DNA of 64,000 bases from SFDP01 sp051891855 (GCA_051891855.1 JBJFFP010000074.1:17073-81072), one strand, 5' to 3'; positions 17,324-25,846 are shown, counted from the first letter of the stretch. Notes: generated by a model from the letters alone, not told the origin. A program made the numbers and translations.

Positions 17324-18175
17324 TTAAGATTTCTTTAATCTCAAAAAGGCACCCAGATTTCCCCTCATCCCCTGACTTGCCCTGTGGGAAAACAAAAGCT
17401 CATGATTACAGCAGGTGCATAGATTGGTTGTTTCCAGATTTTCCATCCTTATCCCCGCTTCCAGAAGAATCAGCTCATTGACCTTCCATAAATTTAACAG
17501 ATATTTACCCTCTCCTTTATTCTTTAAAATCTCTTCCTGATGTTCCAAAAATTCCTGCTTAAATACCGAAGCTACATCCTCACCGACTTCGTAGCAGTCC
17601 CTGCATATGGAAGGCCCGATGGCAGCTCTGATACACTCCCGCAAAGCTCCTAACTCCTCCATCCGTTCAATAGTCTTTTCTCCGATTCTTCCTATGGTTC
17701 CCCGCCATCCGGAATGGCTTAAGCCGATTACCTTATTTACAGGATCCACAAAAAACAGGGGAACACAGTCTGCAAAAAAAGCAGACAGCACTATCCCGGG
17801 TTCACGGGTAACCAATCCGTCCACATCTTGGTAGTCAAGAGGTTCTGTCAGCCCCTTTCCCCGATCCTTACCTGTTATAATCCGAACATTGGCAGTATGG
17901 GTTTGGTGAGAAAAAACAAAATCGCCGATTTCGCAGTTAATTGCTTCAGCTATGCGGCGATAATTTTCTCTTACATATTCTTCTTTGTCCCCCCTGGTAA
18001 AGCTTAAATTCATGGTTCCCAGATGCTCCCTGCTTACCCCTCCCAGACGGGTGGAAAACAGATGATCCACTGCTCCCGTTTTTTCTAGTCCGGGAAAAGC
18101 CAGATACTCCACCTTTCCCCGACTTCTCATGACCGGAATTTTCTCCTTATCCTCTTCTTTCCACTTCATTTTCAT
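17324..18175 (-). CDS. pgeF: Peptidoglycan editing factor PgeF (laccase-domain, YfiH family)
   Basis: 283 residues with the multicopper polyphenol-oxidase/YfiH fold. Conserved Zn/Cu-ligand motifs are SHQTHTANV near residue 89, ADCVPLFF with HSGWRGT near 155, and CCNHELLFSHRAS near the C-terminus. The family removes mis-incorporated L-Ser from muropeptides in E. coli; some homologues act on purine nucleosides. The start is ambiguous between ATG 18175 and ATG 18169, the latter having better spacing from GAGGG. It lies 9 bases after yraN and ends the ffh-to-pgeF run. Confidence 0.9.
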   Translation of the reverse strand: MKMKWKEEDKEKIPVMRSRGKVEYLAFPGLEKTGAVDHLFSTRLGGVSREHLGTMNLSFTRGDKEEYVRENYRRIAEAINCEIGDFVFSHQTHTANVRIITGKDRGKGLTEPLDYQDVDGLVTREPGIVLSAFFADCVPLFFVDPVNKVIGLSHSGWRGTIGRIGEKTIERMEELGALRECIRAAIGPSICRDCYEVGEDVASVFKQEFLEHQEEILKNKGEGKYLLNLWKVNELILLEAGIRMENLETTNLCTCCNHELLFSHRASQGMRGNLGAFLRLKKS

Positions 18176-18184
18176 TCCCTCATT

Positions 18185-18538
18185 TCATCCTTTACTAATA
18201 TGCATAAAGGCATTTTTGTACCACTCAATCTCATCCCCCAGAATACTGATTACATCATAACGAACCTGGCTGACCACCTTTCTCCTATAGCAATATTCCC
18301 TCGCTGCCTGACAGATTCTTTTCTGTTTTAGATAAGATACTGCCTCCCAGGGCTGCCCGAAATCCGCATTTTTTCTGTACTTTACCTCAAAGAATACCAA
18401 AATGTCCCCATCCTGGGCAACAATATCTATCTCCCCATGAGAGGAATAATAATTTTTCTCTAAAATGTTTATCCCCTGATTCATCAGATACTGGATGGCA
18501 AGCTGCTCATAAGCAGTTCCTAACTTACGTCTGTTCAT
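18185..18538 (-). CDS. yraN: YraN family (UPF0102) nuclease-like protein
   Basis: 117 residues from ATG 18538 (MNRRKLGTAYEQLA), the usual length of the family; a longer frame from 18628 would overlap the preceding gene and is not favoured. The restriction-endonuclease-like core is visible: GEIDIVAQDGDILVFFEVKYRK, where Asp and the E-x-K triad fit the PD-(D/E)XK superfamily. Physiological role is uncertain. It starts 8 bases after the upstream ylqH-like stop. The same neighbour order (rnhB, ylqG, ylqH, yraN) is common in Firmicutes. Confidence 0.9.
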   Translation of the reverse strand: MNRRKLGTAYEQLAIQYLMNQGINILEKNYYSSHGEIDIVAQDGDILVFFEVKYRKNADFGQPWEAVSYLKQKRICQAAREYCYRRKVVSQVRYDVISILGDEIEWYKNAFMHISKG

Positions 18539-18545
18539 CCCTCGC

Positions 18546-18860
18546 TTATTTTTTCCTTCCCAATGATGAAGAGGCTTTGGATTCAAAGCCCTTACTTCTG
18601 ATCTTATCCATAGCATCCACAAAGACAAGGATTTCTGCCACTACCTCATAAAGCTCCGGCGGAATCATTTCTCCAATGTCCAGTCTGGACAGAGTATCTG
18701 CCAGCTGATTGTCCTGATGCACGGGAATATTGGATTCTTTTGCCTTCTCAATAATTCTTTCTGCCAGAATCCCCCGTCCGGAGGCAATAACCTTGGGGGC
18801 ATCCTCTTTAGGATCATATTCCAGTGCAATTGCCTGTTTTAATCTATCCTTCTTTTCCAT
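18546..18860 (-). CDS. FlhB C-terminal-domain-like protein (YlqH)
   Basis: A 104-residue soluble protein corresponding to only the cytoplasmic C-terminal domain of the FlhB/EscU export switch: AIALEYDPKEDAPKVIASGRG, then ILAERIIEKAKESNIPVHQD and LYEVVAEILVFV. The membrane domain and the self-cleaving NPTH motif are absent (the region starts at ALEYD), so it cannot work as FlhB does. It matches B. subtilis YlqH in size and position, following the FliK-like ylqG gene. No flagellar genes are seen here. Function of YlqH is unknown. Confidence 0.85.
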   Translation of the reverse strand: MEKKDRLKQAIALEYDPKEDAPKVIASGRGILAERIIEKAKESNIPVHQDNQLADTLSRLDIGEMIPPELYEVVAEILVFVDAMDKIRSKGFESKASSSLGRKK

Positions 18861-18895
18861 GTATTCTCCATTTTAACAAGCAGACTATTCCTAAC

Positions 18896-20560
18896 CTATA
18901 CTCGCATATCAAAGGCCTGTGTAGCCAACAGGAAGGGCTGGCTCTGGTGATTAATAATCCTCTCCATAACCGACTGCTCTTCTTCCCTTCTGAGGCAGGT
19001 TTTTATACTGCATTCATATCCCCGCTTATTTAGTCGTCCACTCAGCATATCCATATGCTGCTCCAAAAAGTCCAGGTATTCCTCCTTCTCCAGATAAAAC
19101 TGTGTACTCACCTTCTGATTTTCCAGTGCCACATAAACATCCAGCTTTCCCAGATACTCCATATCCAGATGCAGCAGGGCCGTCACCTTTCCCTCTTTTT
19201 CTGCCATGGAACGTCTGTTGGTAAACACATACAGTTCTCCCTTTGCCTGCTGACCTGACAGCTTTAAGGGAAGCTGAATATAGGCATGCATCTGGTTGAT
19301 CTGGTTCATAAAATCCAGATTAGAAACGGTGTTCTGAACCGCCTTTCCCAAAGAAGAGGAGGCCTGGCCATGCTCATTTACCAAATTTCCCAGTTGTTGT
19401 ATCTGATTAGATAGTTTTTCATAAAACTCCTGTACCTGCTCCTTCTCCATTACCTCTTCCGGCTGCATCATCAGCTGTGGCTGAAAACGATGATTCCAGA
19501 TTTTTCCAAAAACAGAAATATCCTTAACGGAAGCCTTCCCCTGGGATAAAAGCTGAATCAATTGGTCCAGACTGTTTTGTAAGTCTGCCGGCCTTCCCTT
19601 AACGATATTTTGTGCCTGCTTTTCCCCTTCAGCTCCTTCCTTCTGCATAACCATTTTCTGCTGCGGGTTAAGCTCCTTCTCCCCCATCACCACCGTCTCC
19701 TCAAGGGTGGCTGAAAGCTCTATGGGATGATTTATTGTTCTTAAAATATCGGATTCATTGATTAAGCCCTTCCCCTCTTCGGCCCCCTGCGATGAGACTG
19801 CTCCAATCTCTGCAGTCTCCATCTGTACCGACTGCTCGCCCTTTAATGACGGAGAGAATATTTCCTTCAGCTGACTGAGAAACTCTCCCGCCTCCTTCTG
19901 GGCTCCGTTTTGTACCCAGGAAAGGAGCTGCTGACTGATAGCCTGACCAATATCCGAAAAGGTGTTGGAAAGAAAGTGCTGATTATTCTCATAATGGTTC
20001 AGCTGACTGAGATTCTCCTGTGTGACCGGAAGCTTCAGTTGCCGCAGAGAAATAATATCCCCTACCGGACTGTCCTTATAAGTCATCACATCCCGGTAAG
20101 CCTCCTGCAAGGGCTGCCTTCCTACAGGTAATCCCCTTCCCATCATGTTGGTTACCATTTCCAAAGTTCGATCCGTCACCGGAATTCCTGCCATATCCAA
20201 TGCCTTCATGGCGTTAGGATCAACTGCCGTATTGGTAAATAAAGGCATCAGGGAAAGTCCCGCTGAATTATTACTCTTTACCTGAAAGGCCATAAGGGTA
20301 CCCGGAGTCAGACTGATACTCTGCTCCAAACGGGCATCCAGAATAAGATCATTCAGTAAAGACAGCTGTACCTCTTCTCCCTTGACGGAAAGAATCTCTC
20401 CCTGTACAGTCTGTCCTGCCTGCAGAGCCTGAACCGCTCTGGCCAGCTGCCGAACTTGGGCCTGTGCTGCCTGGTTGGTCTGCATAACGATATCCTTTTG
20501 GGGCTGCGCAGCAGCCCTCTGCCCTTTTTGCAAAAAGGAGTTTAATAAATCAATAGCCAT
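18896..20560 (-). CDS. FliK-like hook-length-control-domain protein (YlqG-like)
   Basis: A 554-residue, Gln-rich protein. The N-terminal part (to about 75) contains GQTVQGEILSVKGEEVQLSL, an OB-like opening, and the middle is low complexity and rich in Gln, Glu and Ser. The C-terminal region from about residue 430 (LPLKLSGQQAKGELYVF, LNKRGYECSIKTC) resembles the C-terminal domain of the flagellar hook-length protein FliK, including the substrate-switch core. It pairs with the FlhB-like gene that follows, the two partners that interact in flagellar export, but here both are in a housekeeping cluster after rnhB. GGGGAA precedes ATG. Confidence 0.75.
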   Translation of the reverse strand: MAIDLLNSFLQKGQRAAAQPQKDIVMQTNQAAQAQVRQLARAVQALQAGQTVQGEILSVKGEEVQLSLLNDLILDARLEQSISLTPGTLMAFQVKSNNSAGLSLMPLFTNTAVDPNAMKALDMAGIPVTDRTLEMVTNMMGRGLPVGRQPLQEAYRDVMTYKDSPVGDIISLRQLKLPVTQENLSQLNHYENNQHFLSNTFSDIGQAISQQLLSWVQNGAQKEAGEFLSQLKEIFSPSLKGEQSVQMETAEIGAVSSQGAEEGKGLINESDILRTINHPIELSATLEETVVMGEKELNPQQKMVMQKEGAEGEKQAQNIVKGRPADLQNSLDQLIQLLSQGKASVKDISVFGKIWNHRFQPQLMMQPEEVMEKEQVQEFYEKLSNQIQQLGNLVNEHGQASSSLGKAVQNTVSNLDFMNQINQMHAYIQLPLKLSGQQAKGELYVFTNRRSMAEKEGKVTALLHLDMEYLGKLDVYVALENQKVSTQFYLEKEEYLDFLEQHMDMLSGRLNKRGYECSIKTCLRREEEQSVMERIINHQSQPFLLATQAFDMRV

Positions 20561-20578
20561 AAAGTATTCCCCGACTGA

Positions 20579-21337
20579 TTAGATAAAATTCCCGATAAAG
20601 CTGCGTCTGTGAATAGGGGCAGGACCATATTTTTTTATAGCTGCAATATGGTCTGCCGAACCGTATCCCTTATTAGTTGCAAAACCATATTCCGGAAAAA
20701 TACGGCTGTAGTCTACCATCATCCTGTCTCTGGTTACCTTGGCAATAATGCTGGCAGCTCCAATGGAAATACTTTTGGCATCTCCTTTAATAATCGGAAT
20801 CTGACGGCAGCTGATTCCCGGAATGGTCACTGCATCATTTAATAATATATCGGGTTGGATGGCTAATTTACTGATAGCCTCTCTCATGGCTTCATAGGTA
20901 GCATTCAAAATATTGATCTCATCAATTCTTTGGGGAGAAACCACACCTACTCCTACGGCTGCCGCCTGCTCCATAATCTGTTCATACAGCATTTCCCGTT
21001 TGCTTTCACTCAGCTTTTTGGAGTCATTAATAAATAGAATGCCGCAGTCCTTAGGCAAAATAACCGCACCTGCAACAACCGGTCCCGCCAGTGGTCCCCT
21101 GCCTGCTTCATCTATTCCGCAAATAGCCGTATATTCACCGTAAAGACGCTCATATTCCCATAAGGCTTGGGTTCTTTGCTTTTCTTCTTCCAGCTTTAAC
21201 AGCTTTTTTTCAGCTTTTTTTATTTCCGCCTTTACACCGGCCCGTTCATCCCGCCGATAGAATTCCATCAGTTCTTCCAGCTGACTCCAGTCTGCGGCCA
21301 GAAATTTCTTTTTGATTTCAGCTATTCTTTCCTCCAT
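20579..21337 (-). CDS. rnhB: Ribonuclease HII
   Basis: 252 residues. The DEAG motif GIDEAGRGPLAGP begins at residue 74, with catalytic Asp76 and Glu77; further acidic residues lie in FINDSKKLS and the AKVTRDR region. It cleaves the RNA strand of RNA-DNA hybrids and single ribonucleotides. About 70 residues precede the catalytic core, more than in many RNase HII enzymes; this extension is charged and probably helical (AEIKKAEKKLLKLEEEK). AGGAGG precedes ATG. Confidence 0.96.
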   Translation of the reverse strand: MEERIAEIKKKFLAADWSQLEELMEFYRRDERAGVKAEIKKAEKKLLKLEEEKQRTQALWEYERLYGEYTAICGIDEAGRGPLAGPVVAGAVILPKDCGILFINDSKKLSESKREMLYEQIMEQAAAVGVGVVSPQRIDEINILNATYEAMREAISKLAIQPDILLNDAVTIPGISCRQIPIIKGDAKSISIGAASIIAKVTRDRMMVDYSRIFPEYGFATNKGYGSADHIAAIKKYGPAPIHRRSFIGNFI

Positions 21338-21344
21338 AGTCCTC

Positions 21345-21884
21345 CTACTGGTGATCCAGTACCTCTATCTTAGACAGCGGCCATATCCGTATCCATGCTT
21401 TCCCCATGATATCCTTTCGATGAATGTTTCCCACACTGATATCCCGGCTGTCACTGCTGTTATTCCGATTGTCTCCCAGAACAAAATATTCATCCTCACC
21501 CAGCTGAATTTCTTCAGCGGCAAGACCGGGGGAGTTGATAATTTCTCTCCCGTAGCTCTCTTCGAGAATTTCTCCATTGATATAAATTGTTCCTTTATTA
21601 TCAATGTGTACACGTTCGCCGGGCAAACCGATAATCCGTTTAATATAAAAGGTGTCTTTATCATATTGATAGGGAAATACGATAATATCAAATCGCTTAG
21701 GCTCTCCCAGACGATAGCTGATTTTATCCACAATCAGATTATCTCCATCGCTGAGTGTAGTTTCCATGGAGCTGCCCACCACCTCTGTTCTCTGTCCTAT
21801 GTATCTGACGATCAGATAACAGGCCAGTAATACTACCAGTAAATATAGGCTGGTACTGAGAATTTCCTTAAGAATTTTTTTCAT
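21345..21884 (-). CDS. lepB: Signal peptidase I (first copy)
   Basis: 179 residues with one N-terminal transmembrane helix (about 10-28). The S26 family dyad is present: Ser39 in GSSMETTL and Lys82 in YIKRIIGLPGE; the GDNRNNSSDSR box is also intact. It removes signal peptides on the outer membrane face. A second, non-identical copy lies at 22756-23337, on the other side of rbgA. AAGGAAAACC precedes ATG. Confidence 0.95.
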   Translation of the reverse strand: MKKILKEILSTSLYLLVVLLACYLIVRYIGQRTEVVGSSMETTLSDGDNLIVDKISYRLGEPKRFDIIVFPYQYDKDTFYIKRIIGLPGERVHIDNKGTIYINGEILEESYGREIINSPGLAAEEIQLGEDEYFVLGDNRNNSSDSRDISVGNIHRKDIMGKAWIRIWPLSKIEVLDHQ

Positions 21885-21906
21885 GGTTTTCCTTTTCTCC
21901 CTTTTA

Positions 21907-22746
21907 CTATGGCTCCTCCAACGTCATCCTTCCCAGTCTTCCGCTTCTGAAATCATCCAGAAAAAGTGCGGCAGCCTTAGACAAATCCAGCTCCTGCCCC
22001 TTTTTATAGCAGCCCCGAAGCTTGGCAATTTCCTCAAGGGTATTTAACTCCTTTTCCTGCTGCTCAAATCCGTAACGCTTTAAAACCGCATCCGGATATT
22101 TCTTCTTAAAAAAGGACAATAAATCCATGGCCAGCTCCTCTTCAAACAGAATCTCATCATTCATGGAGCCGATAAAGGCCAGCTTCATTCCCACCTGCTG
22201 GTCTTCAAATTTGGGCCATAGGATTCCCGGGGTATCCAAAAGCTCCAATCCCTTTCCCAGACGAATCCACTGTTTCCCCTTGGTGACACCGGGCTTATTG
22301 CCTGTCTTAGTACAGGCCTTTCCCGCATAAGCGTTAATAAAAGTGGATTTTCCCACATTGGGAATCCCCACCACCATAGCACGGACAGGACGATTTATAA
22401 TTCCTTTTTTTCGGTCTCTTTCCCGTTTTTCTTTGCAGGCTATCTCCACAGCACCCTGAATAGCCTTCATTCCCGTCCTGTTTTTAGAATTAATCTCCAC
22501 TACCGTTATACCCTGCTTTTTGAAATGTTCCATCCATCTTTGATTAGATGCCGGATCCGCAAGATCGGACTTATTTAATAAAACCAGTCTCCCTTTTTGC
22601 TTCCCCAGCTGATCAATATCCGGATTTCGGCTGCTTAAGGGGATTCTGGCATCTACCAGCTCAATTAAAAGATCAATCAGTTTAATATCTTCCTGCATCA
22701 TACGCTTTGCCTTCATCATATGACCGGGATACCATTGGTAATTCAT
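21907..22746 (-). CDS. rbgA: Ribosome biogenesis GTPase YlqF (RbgA)
   Basis: 279 residues with circularly permuted GTPase motifs: the G4 motif NKSD (near residue 58) comes before G1 GIPNVGKST (near 127) and DTPG (near 172). The N-terminus MNYQWYPGHMMKAKRMM is characteristic. It helps late 50S maturation, acting near L16. It sits between the two signal peptidase genes and is preceded by GGAGG. Confidence 0.97.
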   Translation of the reverse strand: MNYQWYPGHMMKAKRMMQEDIKLIDLLIELVDARIPLSSRNPDIDQLGKQKGRLVLLNKSDLADPASNQRWMEHFKKQGITVVEINSKNRTGMKAIQGAVEIACKEKRERDRKKGIINRPVRAMVVGIPNVGKSTFINAYAGKACTKTGNKPGVTKGKQWIRLGKGLELLDTPGILWPKFEDQQVGMKLAFIGSMNDEILFEEELAMDLLSFFKKKYPDAVLKRYGFEQQEKELNTLEEIAKLRGCYKKGQELDLSKAAALFLDDFRSGRLGRMTLEEP

Positions 22747-22755
22747 AATGTCCTC

Positions 22756-23337
22756 CTAATCAATCAGACCCATATAAGAATCCACACTATTAAATTTAAA
22801 CCAGGCCTTTCCTTCTATTGCCTCCCGATGCACCGGCCCAATATTGCCTGATCGACTGTCTTCACTATTGTTACAGTTATCTCCCATTACAAAAAATTCA
22901 TCCTCCTTCAGCAGAAGCTCATTTTCCGCAATTCCCGGATCCATAATCTTATCATATCCATAATCCGTTATCCTGTCATTAACGTACAGCTTACCATCCC
23001 TGATCTGTACACGGTCACCGGGCCCTGCAACAACACGTTTCACATAATAGTGGCTGTTTCGATTACCATTTGGCTGAAACACAACAATATCCCCTGCATC
23101 CGGGCTGAAAACCAAATAAGAAATTCGATTGACCAGTATCTGTTGTCCGTTATACAGGGTATCTTCCATGGAAACCCCTATCACACTGGTTCTCATTCCC
23201 ACAAAATAAATCAACCATCCGGCCAGACAGACAGCCACAACAATATGCATACTCCAGCTGACCGCCTCGCGAACCACCTGGGCATTTATCGTATGCCTTT
23301 TGCGATAAAAATTCAATCCGCCTTTTCGTCTTCTCAT
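22756..23337 (-). CDS. lepB: Signal peptidase I (second copy)
   Basis: 193 residues from ATG 23337 (GGAG 7 bases upstream); an alternative start at 23352 adds five residues. A basic N-terminus (MRRRKGG, RKRH) precedes a transmembrane helix (about 30-47). Catalytic Ser56 (GVSMEDTL), Lys100 (YYVKRVVAGPGD) and the GDNCNNSEDSR box are intact. It is clearly related to the copy at 21345 but has a longer, more basic tail in front of the membrane helix. A terminator separates it from rplS, so it probably has its own promoter (a TATACT near 23392 is possible). Confidence 0.94.
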   Translation of the reverse strand: MRRRKGGLNFYRKRHTINAQVVREAVSWSMHIVVAVCLAGWLIYFVGMRTSVIGVSMEDTLYNGQQILVNRISYLVFSPDAGDIVVFQPNGNRNSHYYVKRVVAGPGDRVQIRDGKLYVNDRITDYGYDKIMDPGIAENELLLKEDEFFVMGDNCNNSEDSRSGNIGPVHREAIEGKAWFKFNSVDSYMGLID

Positions 23338-23411
23338 GTGTGTTCTCCGCATTCACCTGCATGTTCAGTTTTCAGATTAAATAATGCTACATCAGTATAG
23401 CATGAGAGAAA

Positions 23412-23449
23412 GAAAAAAGAAACAGGCTGTCTCATCATTGAGACAGCCC
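23412..23449 (-). terminator. Rho-independent terminator after rplS
   Basis: A 10-bp perfect stem GGCTGTCTCA/TGAGACAGCC with a 4-base loop (about 23425-23448), followed on minus by TGTTTCTTTTTTC. Confidence 0.88.
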
Positions 23450-23467
23450 TATAAAACTTCCCTGCTT

Positions 23468-23812
23468 TTATCTTAACTCTTTAACCTTAGCTCTCTTACC
23501 TACACGCTCTCTTAAGTAGTTCAGCTTGGCTCTTCTTACTTTACCTCTTCTGACTACCTCAATCTTCTCAACGTTAGGAGAATGTAAAGGCCAAGTCTTC
23601 TCAACGCCTACTCCGTTAGAGGTCTTTCTTACGGTGAAGGTCTCTCTGTTGCTTCCGCCCTGTCTCTTTAATACAACGCCTTCATAAATCTGGATTCTCT
23701 CCCGGTTACCTTCCTTAATCTTACCATAAACCTTTATGGTGTCGCCAACGGAAAAGTCGGTAATGTTTTCTTTTAACTGTTCTGCTTCAATACTTCTGAT
23801 AATTTCGTTCAT
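23468..23812 (-). CDS. rplS: 50S ribosomal protein L19
   Basis: 114 residues, standard length. Core motifs GDTIKVYGKIKEGNRERIQ and FTVRKTSNGVGVEKTWP are typical. It stabilises the contact between the subunits. It has its own promoter with a leader of about 65-70 bases and a terminator directly after, so it is probably transcribed singly as well as with trmD read-through. AAAGGAG precedes ATG. Confidence 0.98.
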   Translation of the reverse strand: MNEIIRSIEAEQLKENITDFSVGDTIKVYGKIKEGNRERIQIYEGVVLKRQGGSNRETFTVRKTSNGVGVEKTWPLHSPNVEKIEVVRRGKVRRAKLNYLRERVGKRAKVKELR

Positions 23813-23887
23813 TTCAATCTCCTTTTCTCAGGATGTTCGTAATGCGATTTGTGCAACAGAGGACCATCGTTTCATAATAACTTTGAC

Positions 23888-23916
23888 AGTATAGCATATC
23901 TTTACTTTTTATGCAA
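23888..23916 (-). promoter_or_regulatory. Sigma-A promoter of rplS
   Basis: Minus strand TTGCAT (23911-23916), 17-bp spacer, TATACT (23888-23893). The leader down to ATG 23812 is the place where L19 leader RNAs are known in Firmicutes; I cannot confirm the fold by eye. Confidence 0.75.
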
Positions 23917-24603
23917 GTATAATTTCATCAAATCCGGCCGTCTTTCGGCGGTTCTTTTTAAAGACTCTTCCATTCTCCACTTCTCAATATTTTTATGATG
24001 TCCGCTGAGTAACACCTCCGGAACCTTTTTCCCCTTCCACTCCTCAGGACGGGTATATTGAGGATATTCCAAAAGTCCGTTTCCAAAGGATTCGGTTTCC
24101 GGAGATTCCTGATTGCTTAAGACCCCTGGAACCATTCGGGAAACTGCATCCACTAAAACCATGGCCGGAAGCTCTCCTCCCGTCAAGACATAATCCCCAA
24201 TGGAGATATAGTCTGTAACGATCTCTTCCAAAACCCGTTCATCCACTCCCTCATAATGCCCGCAAAGGAGGATTAAATCCTTTTGGGTAGCCAACTCAAC
24301 GGCAAGCTCCTGATTAAATACCCTCCCCTGGGGAGTGAGATAAATCACTCTGGGACGCTGCCTCGCTTCAATTCTTTGCATTATATGCAGATACGCATCA
24401 TAAATCGGCTGAGCCTGCATCAGCATGCCTGCTCCGCCTCCGTAGGGATAATCATCCACCTTTTTATGCTTATCAAGGGTATAGTCCCGAATATTCACTG
24501 CTTCAACAGACAATAATTCCTTTTCGCAGGCTCTTCCGATAATACTGGTATTTAAGCCCTGCAAAACCATCTCAGGAAACAAAGTGAGTATATGAAAATT
24601 CAT
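23902..24603 (-). CDS. trmD: tRNA (guanine-37-N1)-methyltransferase
   Basis: 233 residues. The SPOUT trefoil-knot motifs are present: YGGGAGMLMQ near residue 56, LLCGHYEGVDERV near 111, and ISIGDYVLTGGELPAM near 133. It methylates G37 of tRNAs read with CNN codons and prevents frameshifting. The -35 box of the rplS promoter lies inside the last codons of this gene. It follows rimM with a 4-base gap. Confidence 0.97.
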   Translation of the reverse strand: MNFHILTLFPEMVLQGLNTSIIGRACEKELLSVEAVNIRDYTLDKHKKVDDYPYGGGAGMLMQAQPIYDAYLHIMQRIEARQRPRVIYLTPQGRVFNQELAVELATQKDLILLCGHYEGVDERVLEEIVTDYISIGDYVLTGGELPAMVLVDAVSRMVPGVLSNQESPETESFGNGLLEYPQYTRPEEWKGKKVPEVLLSGHHKNIEKWRMEESLKRTAERRPDLMKLYLHKK

Positions 24604-24607
24604 CCTC

Positions 24608-25114
24608 TTATCGAAGTCCTTCCATCACATGTACCTGCATTCGGCAGGCATTAATATCAATATCCAAAATACATTCTTTAATGGCCGGAAGAAGAAGTGA
24701 GGAACCGTCTTCCAAGGTAATTTCATAAACATCGTTAGCCCCTGTTTCCAGAACCTCCTTTAATATCCCCAGCTTTTTCCCACTGTCCTCATATACCTCC
24801 ATACCGATTAAATCCGCGATATAATATTCCCCTTCCTCTAAGGGAACTGCATTCTCTCTGGTCACATACAGAGATTTTCCCTTATAGGCTTCAATAGCAT
24901 TAATACTGTCCAGTCCCTGAAATTTCAGAATGACAAACTGTTTAAAGAACTTAACCGATTCAACTACAAGTATCTTCTCTTCCTTATCGGTATCCAGAAT
25001 AAGCTCTGTTTTTTTCCTAAAACGTTTTATATCATCCGTAGTGGGAAAAACCTTTACTTCTCCTCTTATTCCATGAGTGGAACTAATGACACCTACCTGA
25101 AATCTGTTTTCCAT
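24608..25114 (-). CDS. rimM: Ribosome maturation factor RimM
   Basis: 168 residues from ATG 25114, chosen because AGAGG lies 4 bases upstream and because MENRFQVGVISSTHGIRGE is the usual RimM N-terminus; a longer frame to 25174 is not supported. The N-terminal beta-barrel and C-terminal PRC-barrel (YYIADLIGMEVYED, LLLPAIKECILDID) are visible. It assists 30S head maturation with S19. Confidence 0.95.
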   Translation of the reverse strand: MENRFQVGVISSTHGIRGEVKVFPTTDDIKRFRKKTELILDTDKEEKILVVESVKFFKQFVILKFQGLDSINAIEAYKGKSLYVTRENAVPLEEGEYYIADLIGMEVYEDSGKKLGILKEVLETGANDVYEITLEDGSSLLLPAIKECILDIDINACRMQVHVMEGLR

Positions 25115-25186
25115 ACAACCTCTTTTTCTACCGCCCCGGCAGTATACATCCAATTCCTTTCTCCATCTGTGCATAATCTGTACAGA

Positions 25187-25220
25187 CAGAAGAAAAGGGA
25201 CACCTTACCAGTATCCCTTT
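25187..25220 (-). terminator. Probable terminator or attenuator after khpA
   Basis: A 10-bp stem (25194-25203 with 25211-25220, one G-T pair), loop of 7, then TCTTCTG on minus. The T-tract is interrupted, so partial read-through into rimM is likely. Confidence 0.55.
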
Positions 25221-25242
25221 ATCGCCGATAATCTTTCTAAAC

Positions 25243-25479
25243 TCAGATAATATCTACATCTACCTTTGCTTTTTCTCCCACAGAGGCAGCCTTTACCACG
25301 GTACGGATTGCCTTGGCAATACGTCCCTGCTTACCGATTACCTTTCCCATATCGGAAGGCGCTACATGTAATTCCACGGTAATATTTCTTCCGTCACCGT
25401 CACCCTTCTCAGTCACGACTACCTCGTCCGGATTATCTACAAGTGCTTTTGCGATAACTTCAACTAATTCTTTCATCAT
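25243..25479 (-). CDS. khpA: KH-domain RNA-binding protein KhpA (YlqC)
   Basis: A 78-residue protein that is essentially one KH domain, with the GKQGRIAKAIRTVVKAA helix containing the GxxG loop (residues 49-52). In Firmicutes KhpA works with KhpB in RNA binding and cell-division control. It lies between rpsP and rimM as in B. subtilis. The start could be either of two adjacent ATGs (25479 or 25476); GGAGG is upstream. Confidence 0.94.
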   Translation of the reverse strand: MMKELVEVIAKALVDNPDEVVVTEKGDGDGRNITVELHVAPSDMGKVIGKQGRIAKAIRTVVKAASVGEKAKVDVDII

Positions 25480-25512
25480 CCACCTCCAAAAGCCTTATTC
25501 TCCTATGAGTGC

Positions 25513-25758
25513 TTAATTTAAAACACCTGCCAGCTTGAGAATTTTGCTTACGGTTTCGGTAGGCTGTGCTCCATTGGCAAGCCATTTCTTTGCTGCTTCC
25601 TCGTCTACCTTGAAGGAAGAGGGATTGGTATTGGGATCATAGGTTCCGATTTCATCAATACATTTTCCATCTCTTGCCACTCTGGAATCTGCTACTACAA
25701 TTCTGTAAACCGGATGCTTCTTATAACCCATTCTTCTTAATCTGATTTTAACTGCCAT
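25513..25758 (-). CDS. rpsP: 30S ribosomal protein S16
   Basis: 81 residues with the family start MAVKIRLRRMGYKKHPVYRIVVADSR-like pattern and the IGTYDP motif near residue 37. GGAG precedes ATG. It is 33 bases upstream of khpA and 88 bases downstream of ffh. A small GGAGG/CCTCC stem-loop sits in the ffh-rpsP gap close to the ribosome binding site. Confidence 0.98.
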   Translation of the reverse strand: MAVKIRLRRMGYKKHPVYRIVVADSRVARDGKCIDEIGTYDPNTNPSSFKVDEEAAKKWLANGAQPTETVSKILKLAGVLN

Positions 25759-25821
25759 TTCTTATGACTCCTTTCTTCTCAGGGAGGTTCTTCCTCCGTA
25801 TCTTTTCTTAATTTATGCAGG

Positions 25822-25845
25822 ATAAGCTATCCTATAAGCTATCCT
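25822..25845. repeat. Perfect 12-bp tandem duplication between ffh and rpsP
   Basis: ATAAGCTATCCT occurs twice head to tail (25822-25833 and 25834-25845), ending one base before the ffh stop codon. Each unit, with the preceding GG, can fold as GGATA-AGC-TATCC. Confidence 0.8.
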
Positions 25846-25846
25846 G

